Origin: CAVRIA01 sp963721115
GTDB lineage: Bacteria; Desulfobacterota; Binatia; HRBIN30; CADEER01
Direction: 5' to 3'
Assembly: GCA_963721115.1 (NCBI GenBank)
Contig: CAVRIA010000004.1
Location: 806,001 to 870,000, forward strand
DNA length: 64,000 bases
Part shown: positions 1 through 8,327 of the stretch, in pieces
How positions within the stretch are numbered: the first letter of the stretch is position 1
Layout: each line of letters starts with the position of its first letter
Made by a program: the position numbers and the translations under genes
The notes under the pieces: model-generated
What the model saw: only the letters and a program-made list of their open reading frames with translations
Told to the model about the DNA's origin: nothing
Databases searched by the model: none

Positions 1-2
1 TG

Positions 3-764
3 CTCGAGTCGACGTACGGGGACCGCAACCACCGGCCCCAGCCGGAGACGATCGAGGAGTTGGCGGCGATCGTGCAGCGGGCGCACCACCCGGCGGGCAA
101 GGTGCTGATCCCCGCCTTCGCGGTCGGGCGCAGCCAGGAGCTGATCTACCACCTCGGCGGCTTGCAGCGCGAAGGGCGCCTCGATGCGGCGGTATACGTC
201 GACAGCCCGATGGCGATCGCCACCACCGAGCTCTACCGGCGCCACCGCGAGTCGTTCGACGAGGAGGCGCGCGAGCTCATCGACCGCGGCACCATGCCGC
301 TCGACTTCCCGTCGCTGCACTTCTCGCGCACCCCGGAGGAGTCCCGGGCGCTCAACGGCGTCGGCGACGGCACGGTGATCATCTCGGCCTCCGGCATGTG
401 CACCGGCGGGCGCATCCTGCACCATCTGAAGCACAACGTCTGGAGGCCCGAGGTCGACGTCGTGATCGTCGGCTTCCAGGCGCGCGGCACGCCGGGGCGG
501 GCGCTGGTCGACGGCGCCAAGCACATCAAGGTGATGGGCGAGTCCCTGGCCGTGCGGGCGCAGGTTCACACCCTGGGCGGCTTCTCCGCCCACGCCGGCC
601 AGCGGCAGCTCGTCGACTGGGCCCGCAACTTCAGCGCCCGCAAGCCGCGCCTGTTCCTCACCCACGGCGAGCCCGTCGCCCGCGACGCCTTGCGCGCGAT
701 GCTGCACGAGCAGCTTCACATGGAGGCGGAATGCCCGCGGCGGGGGCAGACGGTCCAGCTGTGA
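3..764 (+). CDS. Beta-CASP MBL-fold RNA nuclease, 5'-truncated
   Basis: C-terminal part of a metallo-beta-lactamase/beta-CASP nuclease of the RNA-processing exonuclease group (COG1236-like); the N-terminal half with the HxHxDH motif lies upstream of the window. The reading frame is open from base 3 and begins with ESTYGDR at residues 2-8, the hallmark between the MBL half and the beta-CASP insert. Then follow the SGMCTGGR loop, GGFSAHA (His197 of the fragment) and THGEP (His221), which are motif-C and terminal RMMBL zinc ligands. An in-frame TTG at base 60 is not a credible start because the conserved motif precedes it. The family cleaves RNA in the cytoplasm; the exact substrate cannot be deduced. 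The C-terminus ends at a normal length for the family. Confidence 0.88.
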   Translation, partial: LESTYGDRNHRPQPETIEELAAIVQRAHHPAGKVLIPAFAVGRSQELIYHLGGLQREGRLDAAVYVDSPMAIATTELYRRHRESFDEEARELIDRGTMPLDFPSLHFSRTPEESRALNGVGDGTVIISASGMCTGGRILHHLKHNVWRPEVDVVIVGFQARGTPGRALVDGAKHIKVMGESLAVRAQVHTLGGFSAHAGQRQLVDWARNFSARKPRLFLTHGEPVARDALRAMLHEQLHMEAECPRRGQTVQL

Positions 765-823
765 GTGTTGCCCCCGGGCTGCGCCGGATCATTCGAGCTG
801 AGAAACACACGGACTTCCGGAAC

Positions 824-915
824 AGGCTGAGGCTCAGGCTCGGGCTGAGGACGGTGCGCGCTTCGCGCGGTCTTTGGGATCGATCCCCAGCCTCAGCCCG
901 AGCCCCAGCCTTTGC
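824..915. repeat. Inverted array of GGCTGAGGCTC-type short repeats
   Basis: Downstream of the nuclease, a purine-rich array built from GGCTGAG/GGCTCAGG/GGCTCGGG units (about 828-853) is mirrored by its near reverse complement at about 889-915 (CAGCCTCAGCCCGAGCCCC). About 35 nt with a GCGCGCTTCGCGCGG mini-hairpin lie between them. The transcript could fold into a long imperfect stem and may act as a terminator; there is no U-tract. The same unit reappears inside the dnaE insertion near 27055 and, weakly, upstream of rarA near 6005-6030. Confidence 0.6.
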
Positions 916-1050
916 CTACGAACCCGGGCACAGCCCGGGCGAGTTTCAGGCTAGTGAGGAACGTGACCGGTGACGCGCGTCGGCGCCTTTCTTTCGGCCG
1001 CGGAGCGCCCTGTGCTAGCGTTGCCTCGAAAGCCTACAGCGGAGGACCTC

Positions 1051-1440
1051 ATGGCGTTCCCGAGCTTTCTCGACGAGATCGATCGCCTGTTCGATCAGCT
1101 GGTTCACGACCCGTGGCGCCGCCCGGCGAGGCGCATCGGGGTTCGTCCGCCAGCGCCGGGCGGGCGCGCTCCGTCGGTGAAGGACTGGGAGATCACGCTA
1201 CCTCTGCCGCCCGGCGAGCCCGGCGACTTCCTGATGGCGCTCGAGGGCGAGCATCTGCGGGTGAGCGTCAGCCGCAGGCTCACGGCGGCCGGCACGCACG
1301 GCGGGGCCGACGTGCAGGTCCATCAGGAGCAGCGGACGCAGCACTCGTTCCGGATTCCGGAAGGGGCGCAGGTGAAGGGCATCGAGGCGTCCTTCGAGGC
1401 GGACGCCCTGCGCGTCCACGTCAAGCTGTCGAACGCGTGA
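1051..1440 (+). CDS. Small heat-shock protein (Hsp20/alpha-crystallin family)
   Basis: A 129-residue protein with an alpha-crystallin-like beta-sandwich. The core runs from WEITLPLPPGE (about residue 48) through EGEHLRVSVSR to the closing strand FEADALRVHVKLS. Such proteins are ATP-independent holdases in the cytoplasm. The ATG at 1051 is preceded by GGAGGAC and fits family length; the frame stays open to 970, but that extension looks like spacer. The usual C-terminal I-X-I anchor is not evident, since the protein ends in LSNA, so its oligomer may be atypical. The stop lies 12 nt before the start of the Lon-like protease, so the two are probably cotranscribed as a protein-quality module. Sequence identity to well-known Hsp20s is low by eye. 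Confidence 0.75.
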   Translation: MAFPSFLDEIDRLFDQLVHDPWRRPARRIGVRPPAPGGRAPSVKDWEITLPLPPGEPGDFLMALEGEHLRVSVSRRLTAAGTHGGADVQVHQEQRTQHSFRIPEGAQVKGIEASFEADALRVHVKLSNA

Positions 1441-1452
1441 GGACGGAGGGCC

Positions 1453-3906
1453 ATGGCGGATGAGGTAAACGTCGGTCTCCAGCCGGCGGCGGCGGCGACG
1501 GCGCTGCGCTACGAAGATCTCGTCTTCCCGGTGAATGCCGAGAGCCTCGGCTTCGAAACCACGGCCGAGGTGATGATCGACGGCGACTGGTTCGGTCAGG
1601 AGCGCGCCCTGGCGGCCCTGGAGATGGGGCTGCGGGTGCGCCACGCGGGGTTCAACATCTACGTGTGCGGCCTCTCGGGAACGCACCGCCAGCAGGAGCT
1701 GGCCGGCCTGTTGCGCCGCTTCACGGCCGGCCGGCCGACGCCCGGCGACCGGGTGTTGGTGCAGAGCTTCCGCAACCCCGATCGGCCGCGTGCGATCTAC
1801 CTGCCGGCGGGGCAGGGGGCGCGCCTGCGCGAGGACATGCGCGAGCTGGTCGAGGAGTGCCGCCGCCTCCTGCCGGAGACCTTTCGCAAGGAGACCTTCG
1901 AGGAGGAGAAGGAGCGCCTGTCGGAGCAGTTCGGCGAGCAGGGCGAGAAGGTGAACCGCGAGCTGGCCGAGCAGGCCGAGCGCGCCGGATTCGTCATCCA
2001 GGCGGCGCCGAGTGGCGAGATCGGGTTCATACCCGTGAAGGACGGGCGCCCGATGGAGCCGGCGGAGCTGCAGGCGCTCAGCGACGAGCAGAAGGCCGAC
2101 CTGCGCAAGCGCCAGCGCGAGCTGGCGCGCCAGGTCAACGCCATGATGCGCACGCATCGCTCCTTGCTGCGCAGCCTCGGCCGCGAGGTGAAGCAGGCGG
2201 AGCGCCGCGTCGCGGAGCAGGCGATCACGCCGCTCGTCGAGGACCTGCAGGAGCACTACCAGGAGCAGGAGGAGGTCAAGCAGTACCTGAAGGAGGTGCG
2301 GGAGCACATTCTCGACAACCTCAGCGCCTTTCAGGAGCAGGCTCCGGCACCGGCGCCGTTCCCGTTCATGGCGATGGGAACGGAGGAGAACCCGCTGCTC
2401 GACTACGAGGTCAACGTCCTGGTCGAAAACGGCAACGGCGACGGCCCGCCGCTGCTGGTCGAGGGCTCGCCGACGTACAAGAACCTGTTCGGTGCCGTGG
2501 AGCGCATGGTCGACCGCTTCGGCAAGCTGGTCACCAACTTCACCCGTGTCGTCGGCGGCTCGCTGCTCCGGGCGCACGGCGGCTGCGTCATCATCAACGT
2601 GATGGACGCACTCTCCGAGCCGCTGGTCTACCGCGCGCTCAAACAGTGCCTGAAGACGGGCGAGCTGGAGATCGAGGGCTACGATCCGTTTGCCCTCTTC
2701 GCCACCTCGACGCTCAAGCCCGAGCCCATGGCGATCGACACACGGGTCGTGCTGACCGGACCGGCGGAGGTGTTCCAGGCCCTGTACTTCGTCGACGAGG
2801 AGTTTCGCGAGATCTTCAAGATGCGCTGCGACTTCGGCTTCGAGGCCGATCACGACGAGGCGGCGCGGCGCAACTTCGTGGCGCAGGTGGCGCGCATCGC
2901 GCGCGACGAGGGGCTTCTCCCGTTTGCCGCCGGAGCGGTCGCCGGTCTGCTCGAGTTCGGGGCGCGTAGCGTCGACGACCGGCGCAAGCTGCCGAGCCAG
3001 TGGAACGCGGTGGCGGACATGATGCGCGAGGCGGCGTTCTGGGCCGGCAAGAACGGCCGCGACAGCGTCGCCGCCGAAGACGTGCAGCAGGCGGTGGAGC
3101 AGAGGACATTCCGCCTCAACCGCGTCGAGGCCAAGATCCGCGAGCTCATCCACGACGGCGTGATCCTGATGGACACCGACGGCCGCCGCCCCGGACAGGT
3201 CAACGGGCTGGCCGTGCTGGACATCGGCGGCTACGCCTTCGGCCGCCCGTCGCGCATCACCGCCTCCGTCGCCATGGGCGCGCACGGCGTGGTGGCGGTC
3301 GACCGGGAGGCCAAGATGAGCGGCCGCACCTATGACAAGGCGGTCTTCATCCTTTCCGGCTACCTGCGCCACAAGTACGCGCAGAGCTTCCCGCTCAGCC
3401 TGTCGGCGAGCATCTCGCTCGAGCAGTCGTACGCCGAGATCGAGGGGGACAGCGCGTCGGCGGCGGAGCTCTTCGCCTTGATCTCGAGCCTGACCGGCAT
3501 TGCGCTGCGGCAGGACCTGGCGGTGACCGGAAGCGTCAACCAGTTCGGCGACATCCAGCCGATCGGCGGCGTCAACGAGAAGATCGAGGGCTTCTTCTCC
3601 GTCTGCAAGGAGATCGGCCTGACCGGCAAACAGGGGGTGGTGATTCCGCACCAGAACGTCGCCAACCTCGTCCTGCGGCGCGACGTCGTCGAGGCGGTGC
3701 GCGAGGGGCGCTTCCACATCCACCCGATCCGCTCGATCGACGAGGGCCTCGAGGTGCTCACCGGCGTGCGGGCGGGAGCGGTCGAGGAGGACAACACCAT
3801 CCACGGGCGCGCCGTCCAACGCCTGCGCCAGCTCGCCAAGGGGCTGCGTCGCTTCGGCGCGCCGCGGCCGCGACCGGCGGCGTCGGCGAACGGGGCGTCG
3901 AGCTGA
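1453..3906 (+). CDS. LonC-like AAA-S16 protease with degenerate Walker A
   Basis: An 817-residue protein of the AAA_32/Lon_C group (COG1067). The AAA core is split by a long charged helical insertion (about residues 130-300, a probable coiled coil), followed by the S16 protease domain near residues 590-780. The catalytic Ser is Ser667 in GDSAS and the Lys is Lys710 in GGVNEK; their 43-residue spacing equals that of E. coli Lon Ser679-Lys722. The position of Walker A reads G-L-S-G-T-H-R (73-79), so the conserved Lys is Arg79. Walker B is also weak (CVIINVMDAL). Meiothermus LonC, with a degraded ATPase and a helical insertion, is the closest described type, and I infer ATP-independent or weakly ATP-dependent proteolysis. 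Start is ATG with GGAGGG upstream, 12 nt after hsp20. Confidence 0.88.
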   Translation: MADEVNVGLQPAAAATALRYEDLVFPVNAESLGFETTAEVMIDGDWFGQERALAALEMGLRVRHAGFNIYVCGLSGTHRQQELAGLLRRFTAGRPTPGDRVLVQSFRNPDRPRAIYLPAGQGARLREDMRELVEECRRLLPETFRKETFEEEKERLSEQFGEQGEKVNRELAEQAERAGFVIQAAPSGEIGFIPVKDGRPMEPAELQALSDEQKADLRKRQRELARQVNAMMRTHRSLLRSLGREVKQAERRVAEQAITPLVEDLQEHYQEQEEVKQYLKEVREHILDNLSAFQEQAPAPAPFPFMAMGTEENPLLDYEVNVLVENGNGDGPPLLVEGSPTYKNLFGAVERMVDRFGKLVTNFTRVVGGSLLRAHGGCVIINVMDALSEPLVYRALKQCLKTGELEIEGYDPFALFATSTLKPEPMAIDTRVVLTGPAEVFQALYFVDEEFREIFKMRCDFGFEADHDEAARRNFVAQVARIARDEGLLPFAAGAVAGLLEFGARSVDDRRKLPSQWNAVADMMREAAFWAGKNGRDSVAAEDVQQAVEQRTFRLNRVEAKIRELIHDGVILMDTDGRRPGQVNGLAVLDIGGYAFGRPSRITASVAMGAHGVVAVDREAKMSGRTYDKAVFILSGYLRHKYAQSFPLSLSASISLEQSYAEIEGDSASAAELFALISSLTGIALRQDLAVTGSVNQFGDIQPIGGVNEKIEGFFSVCKEIGLTGKQGVVIPHQNVANLVLRRDVVEAVREGRFHIHPIRSIDEGLEVLTGVRAGAVEEDNTIHGRAVQRLRQLAKGLRRFGAPRPRPAASANGASS

Positions 3907-3911
3907 AGGGC

Positions 3912-3955
3912 GGGTTGAAGTGCGGGTTGTTGGGTTGTTGGTTGTCAGCTGTCGG
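3912..3955. repeat. GGGTTGTT short tandem repeats 3' of the protease gene
   Basis: Immediately after the LonC-like stop codon the sequence is built of GGGTTG/TTGGTTG units ending in an imperfect GTTGTCAGCTGTC. It resembles the left arm of the hairpin at 4428-4453, so the same repeat family lies on both sides of the small gene at 4031-4291. No gene is seen between 3907 and 4030. Confidence 0.45.
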
Positions 3956-4030
3956 AGCTGGAACCGGAAATCCCTGCCGACTGGTCAGCGGTCACGCCCC
4001 TGAGGCACCGAGTCACGGAGTCCCCGGGCT

Positions 4031-4291
4031 TCAGTCCTCCTGGCGAACAGCGCGCTCGCGGCGGGAGGCACTCGAGGGAGGGAGGTCGCGAAAGTACCCG
4101 CGGCAGTCCCCGTGCTCGTCGTAGTAGTTTCCCTGTGCCCCGATGTACCCCCGGTAGTGGCCGCGATCGTCGTACAACTTGCGCCCCCCCACCAGCTTGC
4201 CGCGCACCTTTCCCGCCGCGTCGAGGTAGCGGCCCTGATCGTCCACGTACCCGAGATACGCTCCGTGCCAGTCGAATTGGTAGAGTGTCAT
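4031..4291 (-). CDS. Small protein of repeated Y-D/G-x-G-x-Y beta hairpins
   Basis: An 86-residue protein without signal peptide or cysteine network. Residues 4-66 consist of about five short repeats, each an aromatic, one or two acidic residues, a Gly turn and then RGY/LGY/GKL (for example YDDRGHYRGYI and YDEHGDCRGYF). This pattern resembles the 4-fold beta flower fold and related YD-like mini-repeats, but I cannot assign a family firmly. The C-terminal 18 residues are charged and probably disordered. The start is an ATG whose reverse-strand upstream has GGGGGCGCGAG, a weak ribosome site. It is transcribed against the protease gene and away from the CoA-transferase terminator. Function is unknown. 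Confidence 0.55.
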   Translation of the reverse strand: MTLYQFDWHGAYLGYVDDQGRYLDAAGKVRGKLVGGRKLYDDRGHYRGYIGAQGNYYDEHGDCRGYFRDLPPSSASRRERAVRQED

Positions 4292-4427
4292 CTCGCGCCC
4301 CCTTCGGAGGCATCCAACGCTCGCCTCATACGGAGCGAATGCAAGAAACCTGCCTCGACGGGGCCGGGATCTTCGGTGCCGGGCCGATAGACGCTGATGT
4401 CAGATTTGGGAAGCGATGTGAGGGGAG

Positions 4428-4490
4428 GTTGTCGAGTTGTTGCGTTGTTGAGGTCGTTCTACCAACAACTCAACAACCAACAACGCGCTC
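4428..4490. terminator. GTTGTTG/CAACAAC hairpin at end of CoA-transferase gene
   Basis: The left arm, about 4428-4453 (GTTGTCGAGTTGTTGCGTTG and on), is the near-perfect reverse complement of the right arm, about 4462-4486 (CAACAACTCAACAACCAAC), with a loop of only about 8 nt. It spans the stop codon of the minus-strand CoA-transferase (4470-4472), so the last residues of that protein are encoded by the repeat. Without a U-tract the call as terminator is inferred from position and stem strength. Confidence 0.55.
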
Positions 4491-5801
4491 CTGTCGCAGC
4501 TCGCTGCGGAAGTCGGGGTGCGCGATCTCGATCAGCGCCGCGGTGCGCTCCCTGTCGGTCAGCATGCCCAGGTTGGCGACGCCGTACTCGGTGATCACAT
4601 ACTGAATGTGGTGGCGCGGCGTCGTGATCGGTGTGCCGCACGGGAGCTGGCGGACGATGGTGGAGACGACGTTCCCCTTCACCCGCGCCGTCGAGTGCAG
4701 GCCGATGATGCTCTTGCCGTCGGGGCTGTCGTGTGCGCCGATGACGAACAGCTCGTGTCCGCCAACCCCCGAGTACTGCTCGGGCCCGATCGTGTCCGCC
4801 ATGGTCTGCCCGGATAGGTCCACCGACAGGGCGCCGTTGATGCTCACCATGCGGCGGTTGAGGCGAATGATCGCCGGGTCGTTCACCTGCGCGACCGGCA
4901 GCATGCGGACCTCCTGGTTGCGGTCCATCCACCCGTAGAGGGCCTTGCTGCCGGCGGCGAAGGTGGAGACCGAGAAGCCGTCGAAGATGCCCTTGTGGTT
5001 GCTCACCTTGCCGGCGTGGTGCAGGTGCATGATGCCGTCGACCATCATCTCCGTGTGGATGCCGAAATCCCCCTTGTCGCCGTCGGAGAGAAGCTGGGCG
5101 ACGATGTTGGGAATGGCACCGATGCCGATCTGCAGCGTCGCCCCGTCGTCGATGAGCCCTTCGACGAAGTGGGCGATGGCGCGATCCTCCTCGGTTACGG
5201 GTGAGGTGGGCAGCTCGAAGGTCGAGCGGTCGGACTCGATGAGGCAGTCGATCTCCGACACGTGAATCCGGTGGCCGCCGTAGCGGCCGAGGCCGAAGAC
5301 GCTCGGCATGTCCGGTACGACCTCGCCGATGGCCAGGCGCTCCGGATCGCGGGCAGCGTCGCGAAAGACATCGAAGGTGGCGCCCGAGTGCAGGCCGAGG
5401 CTGAAGAAGCCGCGCTCGTCCATCGGTGCCAGCGCGGAGGCGACGACGCGCGGCCGCGCCAGACGTGCGTAGCGGTTCCAGCCGAGGAAGTCGGCGGGGA
5501 GGTACTCGATGCGCGCTCCCGCACCCTTCATCATGCGCTCGATCGGGCCGTAGAAGCCGCTCAGAACGCGTACCCCGGGCTTCAGGAGCACCGGGTACGG
5601 CTCGATCATCAGGCCGGTGAAGATCGACAGGTCGGTGTAGTCGTCGCGCTCCCCCAGAGCGTGCAGGAAGGCCGGCGGCTGTCCGGTCGCGATCGGCGCG
5701 GCCATCGTGTCGTCGGGCCGTATCAGCGCGACGGCCTCGTGGGCGCTGCGCAGCTTGGCGCGGTACAGATCCTTCGGATCGGCGTGTGAGTGGTGTGACA
5801 T
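4470..5801 (-). CDS. Acetyl-CoA hydrolase/CoA-transferase family protein
   Basis: A 443-residue family I CoA-transferase (AcetylCoA_hydro), close in layout to butyryl/4-hydroxybutyrate CoA-transferases. It moves CoA between acyl groups through a glutamyl-CoA thioester in the cytoplasm. GIGAIPN at the domain linker, Glu251 in GIHTEMMVDG (the expected nucleophile), GGHELF and EYGVANLGMLTDRERT near the C-terminus are visible. The ATG at 5801 follows GAGGGGG on the minus strand. The frame is open for 72 more upstream codons, but those lack family similarity and include a low-complexity spacer. The final RVVGC is encoded by the 3' hairpin repeat. Substrate cannot be deduced; a stand-alone gene gives no pathway context. 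Confidence 0.88.
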   Translation of the reverse strand: MSHHSHADPKDLYRAKLRSAHEAVALIRPDDTMAAPIATGQPPAFLHALGERDDYTDLSIFTGLMIEPYPVLLKPGVRVLSGFYGPIERMMKGAGARIEYLPADFLGWNRYARLARPRVVASALAPMDERGFFSLGLHSGATFDVFRDAARDPERLAIGEVVPDMPSVFGLGRYGGHRIHVSEIDCLIESDRSTFELPTSPVTEEDRAIAHFVEGLIDDGATLQIGIGAIPNIVAQLLSDGDKGDFGIHTEMMVDGIMHLHHAGKVSNHKGIFDGFSVSTFAAGSKALYGWMDRNQEVRMLPVAQVNDPAIIRLNRRMVSINGALSVDLSGQTMADTIGPEQYSGVGGHELFVIGAHDSPDGKSIIGLHSTARVKGNVVSTIVRQLPCGTPITTPRHHIQYVITEYGVANLGMLTDRERTAALIEIAHPDFRSELRQERVVGC

Positions 5802-6104
5802 CTCAACCCCCTCGCCCGATAGTGGCGCGATCGTTCGATTGTCCCAGACAGCAAGCGACGAGCCAGGACGTGGTTTGCGATGACGTCGCGACGGCGTGCG
5901 AAGAGCTTGGCGTCTTTTCCATTCGTGAGGCCGCGCATTCCGGCTTCTGCCAAGGAGGCGTCCTGCGCGCGCCGGTCCGAGCCTCTCATCTCTTCTCCTG
6001 GGCGGAGGCGAAGGCAAAGGCCAGGCTCAGGAGACGCGACACCGAGGAAGAGGCTTCCCCGCCGCGGCGTGGCGTCGGCCGCGCAGCCGCGATAGCATGC
6101 TGGC
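5802..6104. other. Divergent intergenic region, CoA-transferase / rarA
   Basis: About 300 nt between divergently transcribed genes, so promoters for both should lie here, but no clear sigma-70 hexamer pair stands out. The rarA-proximal part contains loose GGCGGAGGCGAAGGC/AGGCTCAGG units related to the repeat at 824-915. Small open frames here have no coding character. Confidence 0.4.
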
Positions 6105-7436
6105 ATGGCGAAGCGAACTCCGGCGCGCGGCCCCGATCTGTTCGCCGCGCAGACCGAGCGCGCCCGGCAGCGGCAGGCGCCGCTGGCCGAGCGCATGCGC
6201 CCGCAGAGCCTGGAGGAGTTCGCCGGACAGACGCACCTGGTCGGACCCGGACGCCTGCTGCGCGAGATGATCGACGGCGAGCGCCTTCACTCGCTCATCC
6301 TGTGGGGTCCGCCGGGCAGTGGCAAGACGACCCTCGCCCTTCTCGTCGCCCGCTCGACCAAGTCGCACTTCGCCCATTTCTCCGCCGTCCTCTCCGGCGT
6401 CCGCGAGCTGCGCGAGGTGATCGACGAGGCGGAGCGCGAGCTGCAGGCGCGCGGCCGCCACACCATCCTCTTCGTCGACGAGATCCACCGCTTCAACAAG
6501 GCCCAGCAGGACGCCTTCCTGCCCTACGTCGAGAACGGCACCGTCACCCTGATCGGCGCCACCACCGAGAATCCGTCCTTCCAGGTCATCGCGCCCCTCC
6601 TGTCGCGCGCCTCCGTGCTCGTCCTGCAGCCGCTGGCGATCGAAGAGGTGGCGACGCTCCTGCAGCGGGCGCTGGCCGAGCGCGAGCGCGGCCTGGGCGA
6701 GCGCGGCCTCGACGTCGCCCCGCAGGCGCTCGAGTTCCTCGCCCGCCACTCGCGCGGCGACGCGCGGCTGGGGTTGAACGCCCTCGAGGCGGCGGCCGAC
6801 CTGGCACAGCGCCGCGGCGCCGCCGTGATCGACGTGCCGGTCGCGGAGGAGGCGGCGCAGCACCGCGCCCTGCTCTACGACAAGGCGGGCGAGGAGCACT
6901 ACAACGTGATCTCCGCCTTCATCAAGAGCATGCGCGGCAGCGATCCCGACGCGGCCGTCTACTGGCTGATGCGCATGCTCGAGGCCGGCGAGGACCCGCT
7001 GTTCATCGCCCGGCGCATGATCGTCTTCGCCGCCGAGGACGTCGGAAACGCCGATCCGCGGGCGCTGCAGGTCGCGGTGGCGGCGAAGGACGCGTTTCAC
7101 TTCGTCGGCCTGCCGGAGGGACGCATCCCCCTGGCGCAGGCGGTGACCTATCTGGCCTCGGCGCCGAAATCGAACGCGGCGTACAAGGCGATGCTGGCGG
7201 CGTCCGCCGACGTCCGGCAGCTCGGCGCGCTACCGGTGCCGCTCCACCTGCGCAACGCGCCGACGCCCCTGATGAAGGACCTCGGCTACGGGCGCGACTA
7301 CAAGTACGCCCATGACTACGAGGAGCACGTCGTCGCCCAGCAACACCTCCCCGACGAGCTGCGCGAGCGCCGCTACTACGAGCCCTCCGAGAACGGGGAG
7401 GAGGCGGCGATCGCCGAGAGACTGAGGAGGGGTTAG
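6105..7436 (+). CDS. rarA: Replication-associated recombination protein RarA (MgsA)
   Basis: A 443-residue AAA+ ATPase of the RarA/WRNIP1 clamp-loader-like family, which acts at stalled replication forks. The N-terminus has PLAERMRPQSLEEFAGQ, then Walker A GPPGSGKT at residues 68-75 (Lys74), Walker B LFVDEIHRFNKAQQDAFL around 124, and sensor 1 IGATTENPSF. The C-terminal tetramerisation part contains KSMRGSDPDAAVYWLARM-like and SAPKSNAAY motifs. Length is typical (E. coli 447). ATG at 6105 is the first start consistent with the family. The stop codon TAG lies within the first TTAGGGGG unit of the downstream array. High confidence. Confidence 0.96.
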   Translation: MAKRTPARGPDLFAAQTERARQRQAPLAERMRPQSLEEFAGQTHLVGPGRLLREMIDGERLHSLILWGPPGSGKTTLALLVARSTKSHFAHFSAVLSGVRELREVIDEAERELQARGRHTILFVDEIHRFNKAQQDAFLPYVENGTVTLIGATTENPSFQVIAPLLSRASVLVLQPLAIEEVATLLQRALAERERGLGERGLDVAPQALEFLARHSRGDARLGLNALEAAADLAQRRGAAVIDVPVAEEAAQHRALLYDKAGEEHYNVISAFIKSMRGSDPDAAVYWLMRMLEAGEDPLFIARRMIVFAAEDVGNADPRALQVAVAAKDAFHFVGLPEGRIPLAQAVTYLASAPKSNAAYKAMLAASADVRQLGALPVPLHLRNAPTPLMKDLGYGRDYKYAHDYEEHVVAQQHLPDELRERRYYEPSENGEEAAIAERLRRG

Positions 7437-7517
7437 GGGGTTAGGGGGTTAGGGGGTTAGGGGGTTAGGGGGGAACCACCCTAACAGCGTAACCCCCTAA
7501 CAGCGTAACCCCCTGCC
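7429..7517. repeat. (TTAGGGGG)n array with complementary CCCCCTAAC arm
   Basis: Five successive GGGGTTAG/TTAGGGGG units begin at the rarA stop codon (about 7430-7470). They are followed at about 7478-7515 by CCACCCTAACAGCG and two TAACCCCCT units, the reverse complement. The array lies between convergent rarA and the DksA-like gene, so either transcript would carry a G/C-rich stem and it may serve as a bidirectional terminator. The G-runs (at least five of five or more Gs) also have G-quadruplex potential. Confidence 0.75.
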
Positions 7518-7520
7518 TCT

Positions 7521-8300
7521 CTATTCTTCTTCGTCCGCCGGGGGATCGACGGGCGGGACGAAGTCCAGGCCTTCCTCCTCGGCGCGGAAGACGTCCTCGG
7601 TGGCGGCTTCTCCGCCGTCCGAGGGCTCCTCGCCACCACCCTCCGCCTTGCTGCGCGACTCGCGCTCCCACGGGATCTCCCCGACCCGCAGGCGGTCGAC
7701 GACGTTCCTCAGCCCGGCGACGTCCGTGATGTGCCTGAGCACCATCTGCTTCTCGGACGGGCTGGGCACGGTGCCGTCGACATAGACCACGCCGTGCCGG
7801 CAGACGATGCGCAGCTCGTCGGTGTCGATGCGCTCGTCGGCGCCTACCTGCTCGCGCAGCTGCGCTTCGAGGTCGCGGTCGGGCGGCAGGCCGGCGTCTT
7901 CGTACCGCCCTCCCTCCGGTTCGGGCTCGGGCTCCTCGGGTTCCTCGGCTGGCCGCGCCGTTTCGCGTGCCCGCGCGCAGGCGATGCAGTACCGCGTGAC
8001 GGGAAGCGCGCGCAGGCGCTCGATCTTGATGCGCCGCCCGCATTGCGCGCAGACGCCGTAGGTGCCGTCGCCGATGCGCTGCAGCGCCGCGTCGATCTCC
8101 TCGATCTCGTGCTTGCCGCGCAGGTCGAGGCGCGCGAACAGCCGCGCGGCGCACTCCTCCTGGGCGCGCTCCTCGAGCTCGCTCTCGCGATCGTCGGCGA
8201 TGAACTGGAGGTCCGCTTCCGTCTCGGCGACCTGCTCGAACAGCACGCGCCTCTGTTCGCGCAGTTGCTGCTCCAACTTTTCGATGCTGTTCTGGTTCAT
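7521..8300 (-). CDS. DksA/TraR zinc-finger protein fused to a BON domain
   Basis: A 259-residue protein. Residues 1-75 form a coiled coil with an acidic-rich tip region (EIEEIDAALQRIGDGTYG), followed by a C4 zinc finger (Cys84, Cys87, Cys105, Cys108) as in DksA/TraR proteins that bind RNA polymerase through the secondary channel. A Pro/Glu-rich linker (112-132) leads to a BON-like domain at about 142-206 (RIVCRHGVVYVDGTVPS, then RNVVDRLRVGEIPW). The tail is acidic and disordered. BON domains usually bind lipid or ligand in the periplasm, so this cytoplasmic fusion is unusual. Start is ATG 8300; an in-frame GTG at 8321 would add seven residues. Canonical DksA Asp71/Asp74 equivalents could be the EID of the tip, which is uncertain. 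Confidence 0.82.
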   Translation of the reverse strand: MNQNSIEKLEQQLREQRRVLFEQVAETEADLQFIADDRESELEERAQEECAARLFARLDLRGKHEIEEIDAALQRIGDGTYGVCAQCGRRIKIERLRALPVTRYCIACARARETARPAEEPEEPEPEPEGGRYEDAGLPPDRDLEAQLREQVGADERIDTDELRIVCRHGVVYVDGTVPSPSEKQMVLRHITDVAGLRNVVDRLRVGEIPWERESRSKAEGGGEEPSDGGEAATEDVFRAEEEGLDFVPPVDPPADEEE

Positions 8301-8327
8301 GACACCAAGTGAAACACGCACCCGGGG

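Noticed and set aside
1198..3819. An 873-codon open frame antisense to the LonC-like gene
   Set aside because: It is the mirror of a GC-rich gene with strong codon bias; the translation is low-complexity Arg/Ala/Leu with no recognisable domain, whereas the plus strand gives a complete protease.
5880..6095. A 71-codon open frame upstream of rarA
   Set aside because: Arg/Ser-rich, no ribosome site or similarity, overlaps the probable promoter region.
7429..7470. Telomere of a linear replicon
   Set aside because: The array is internal, short and has a complementary arm followed by normal genes on both sides.
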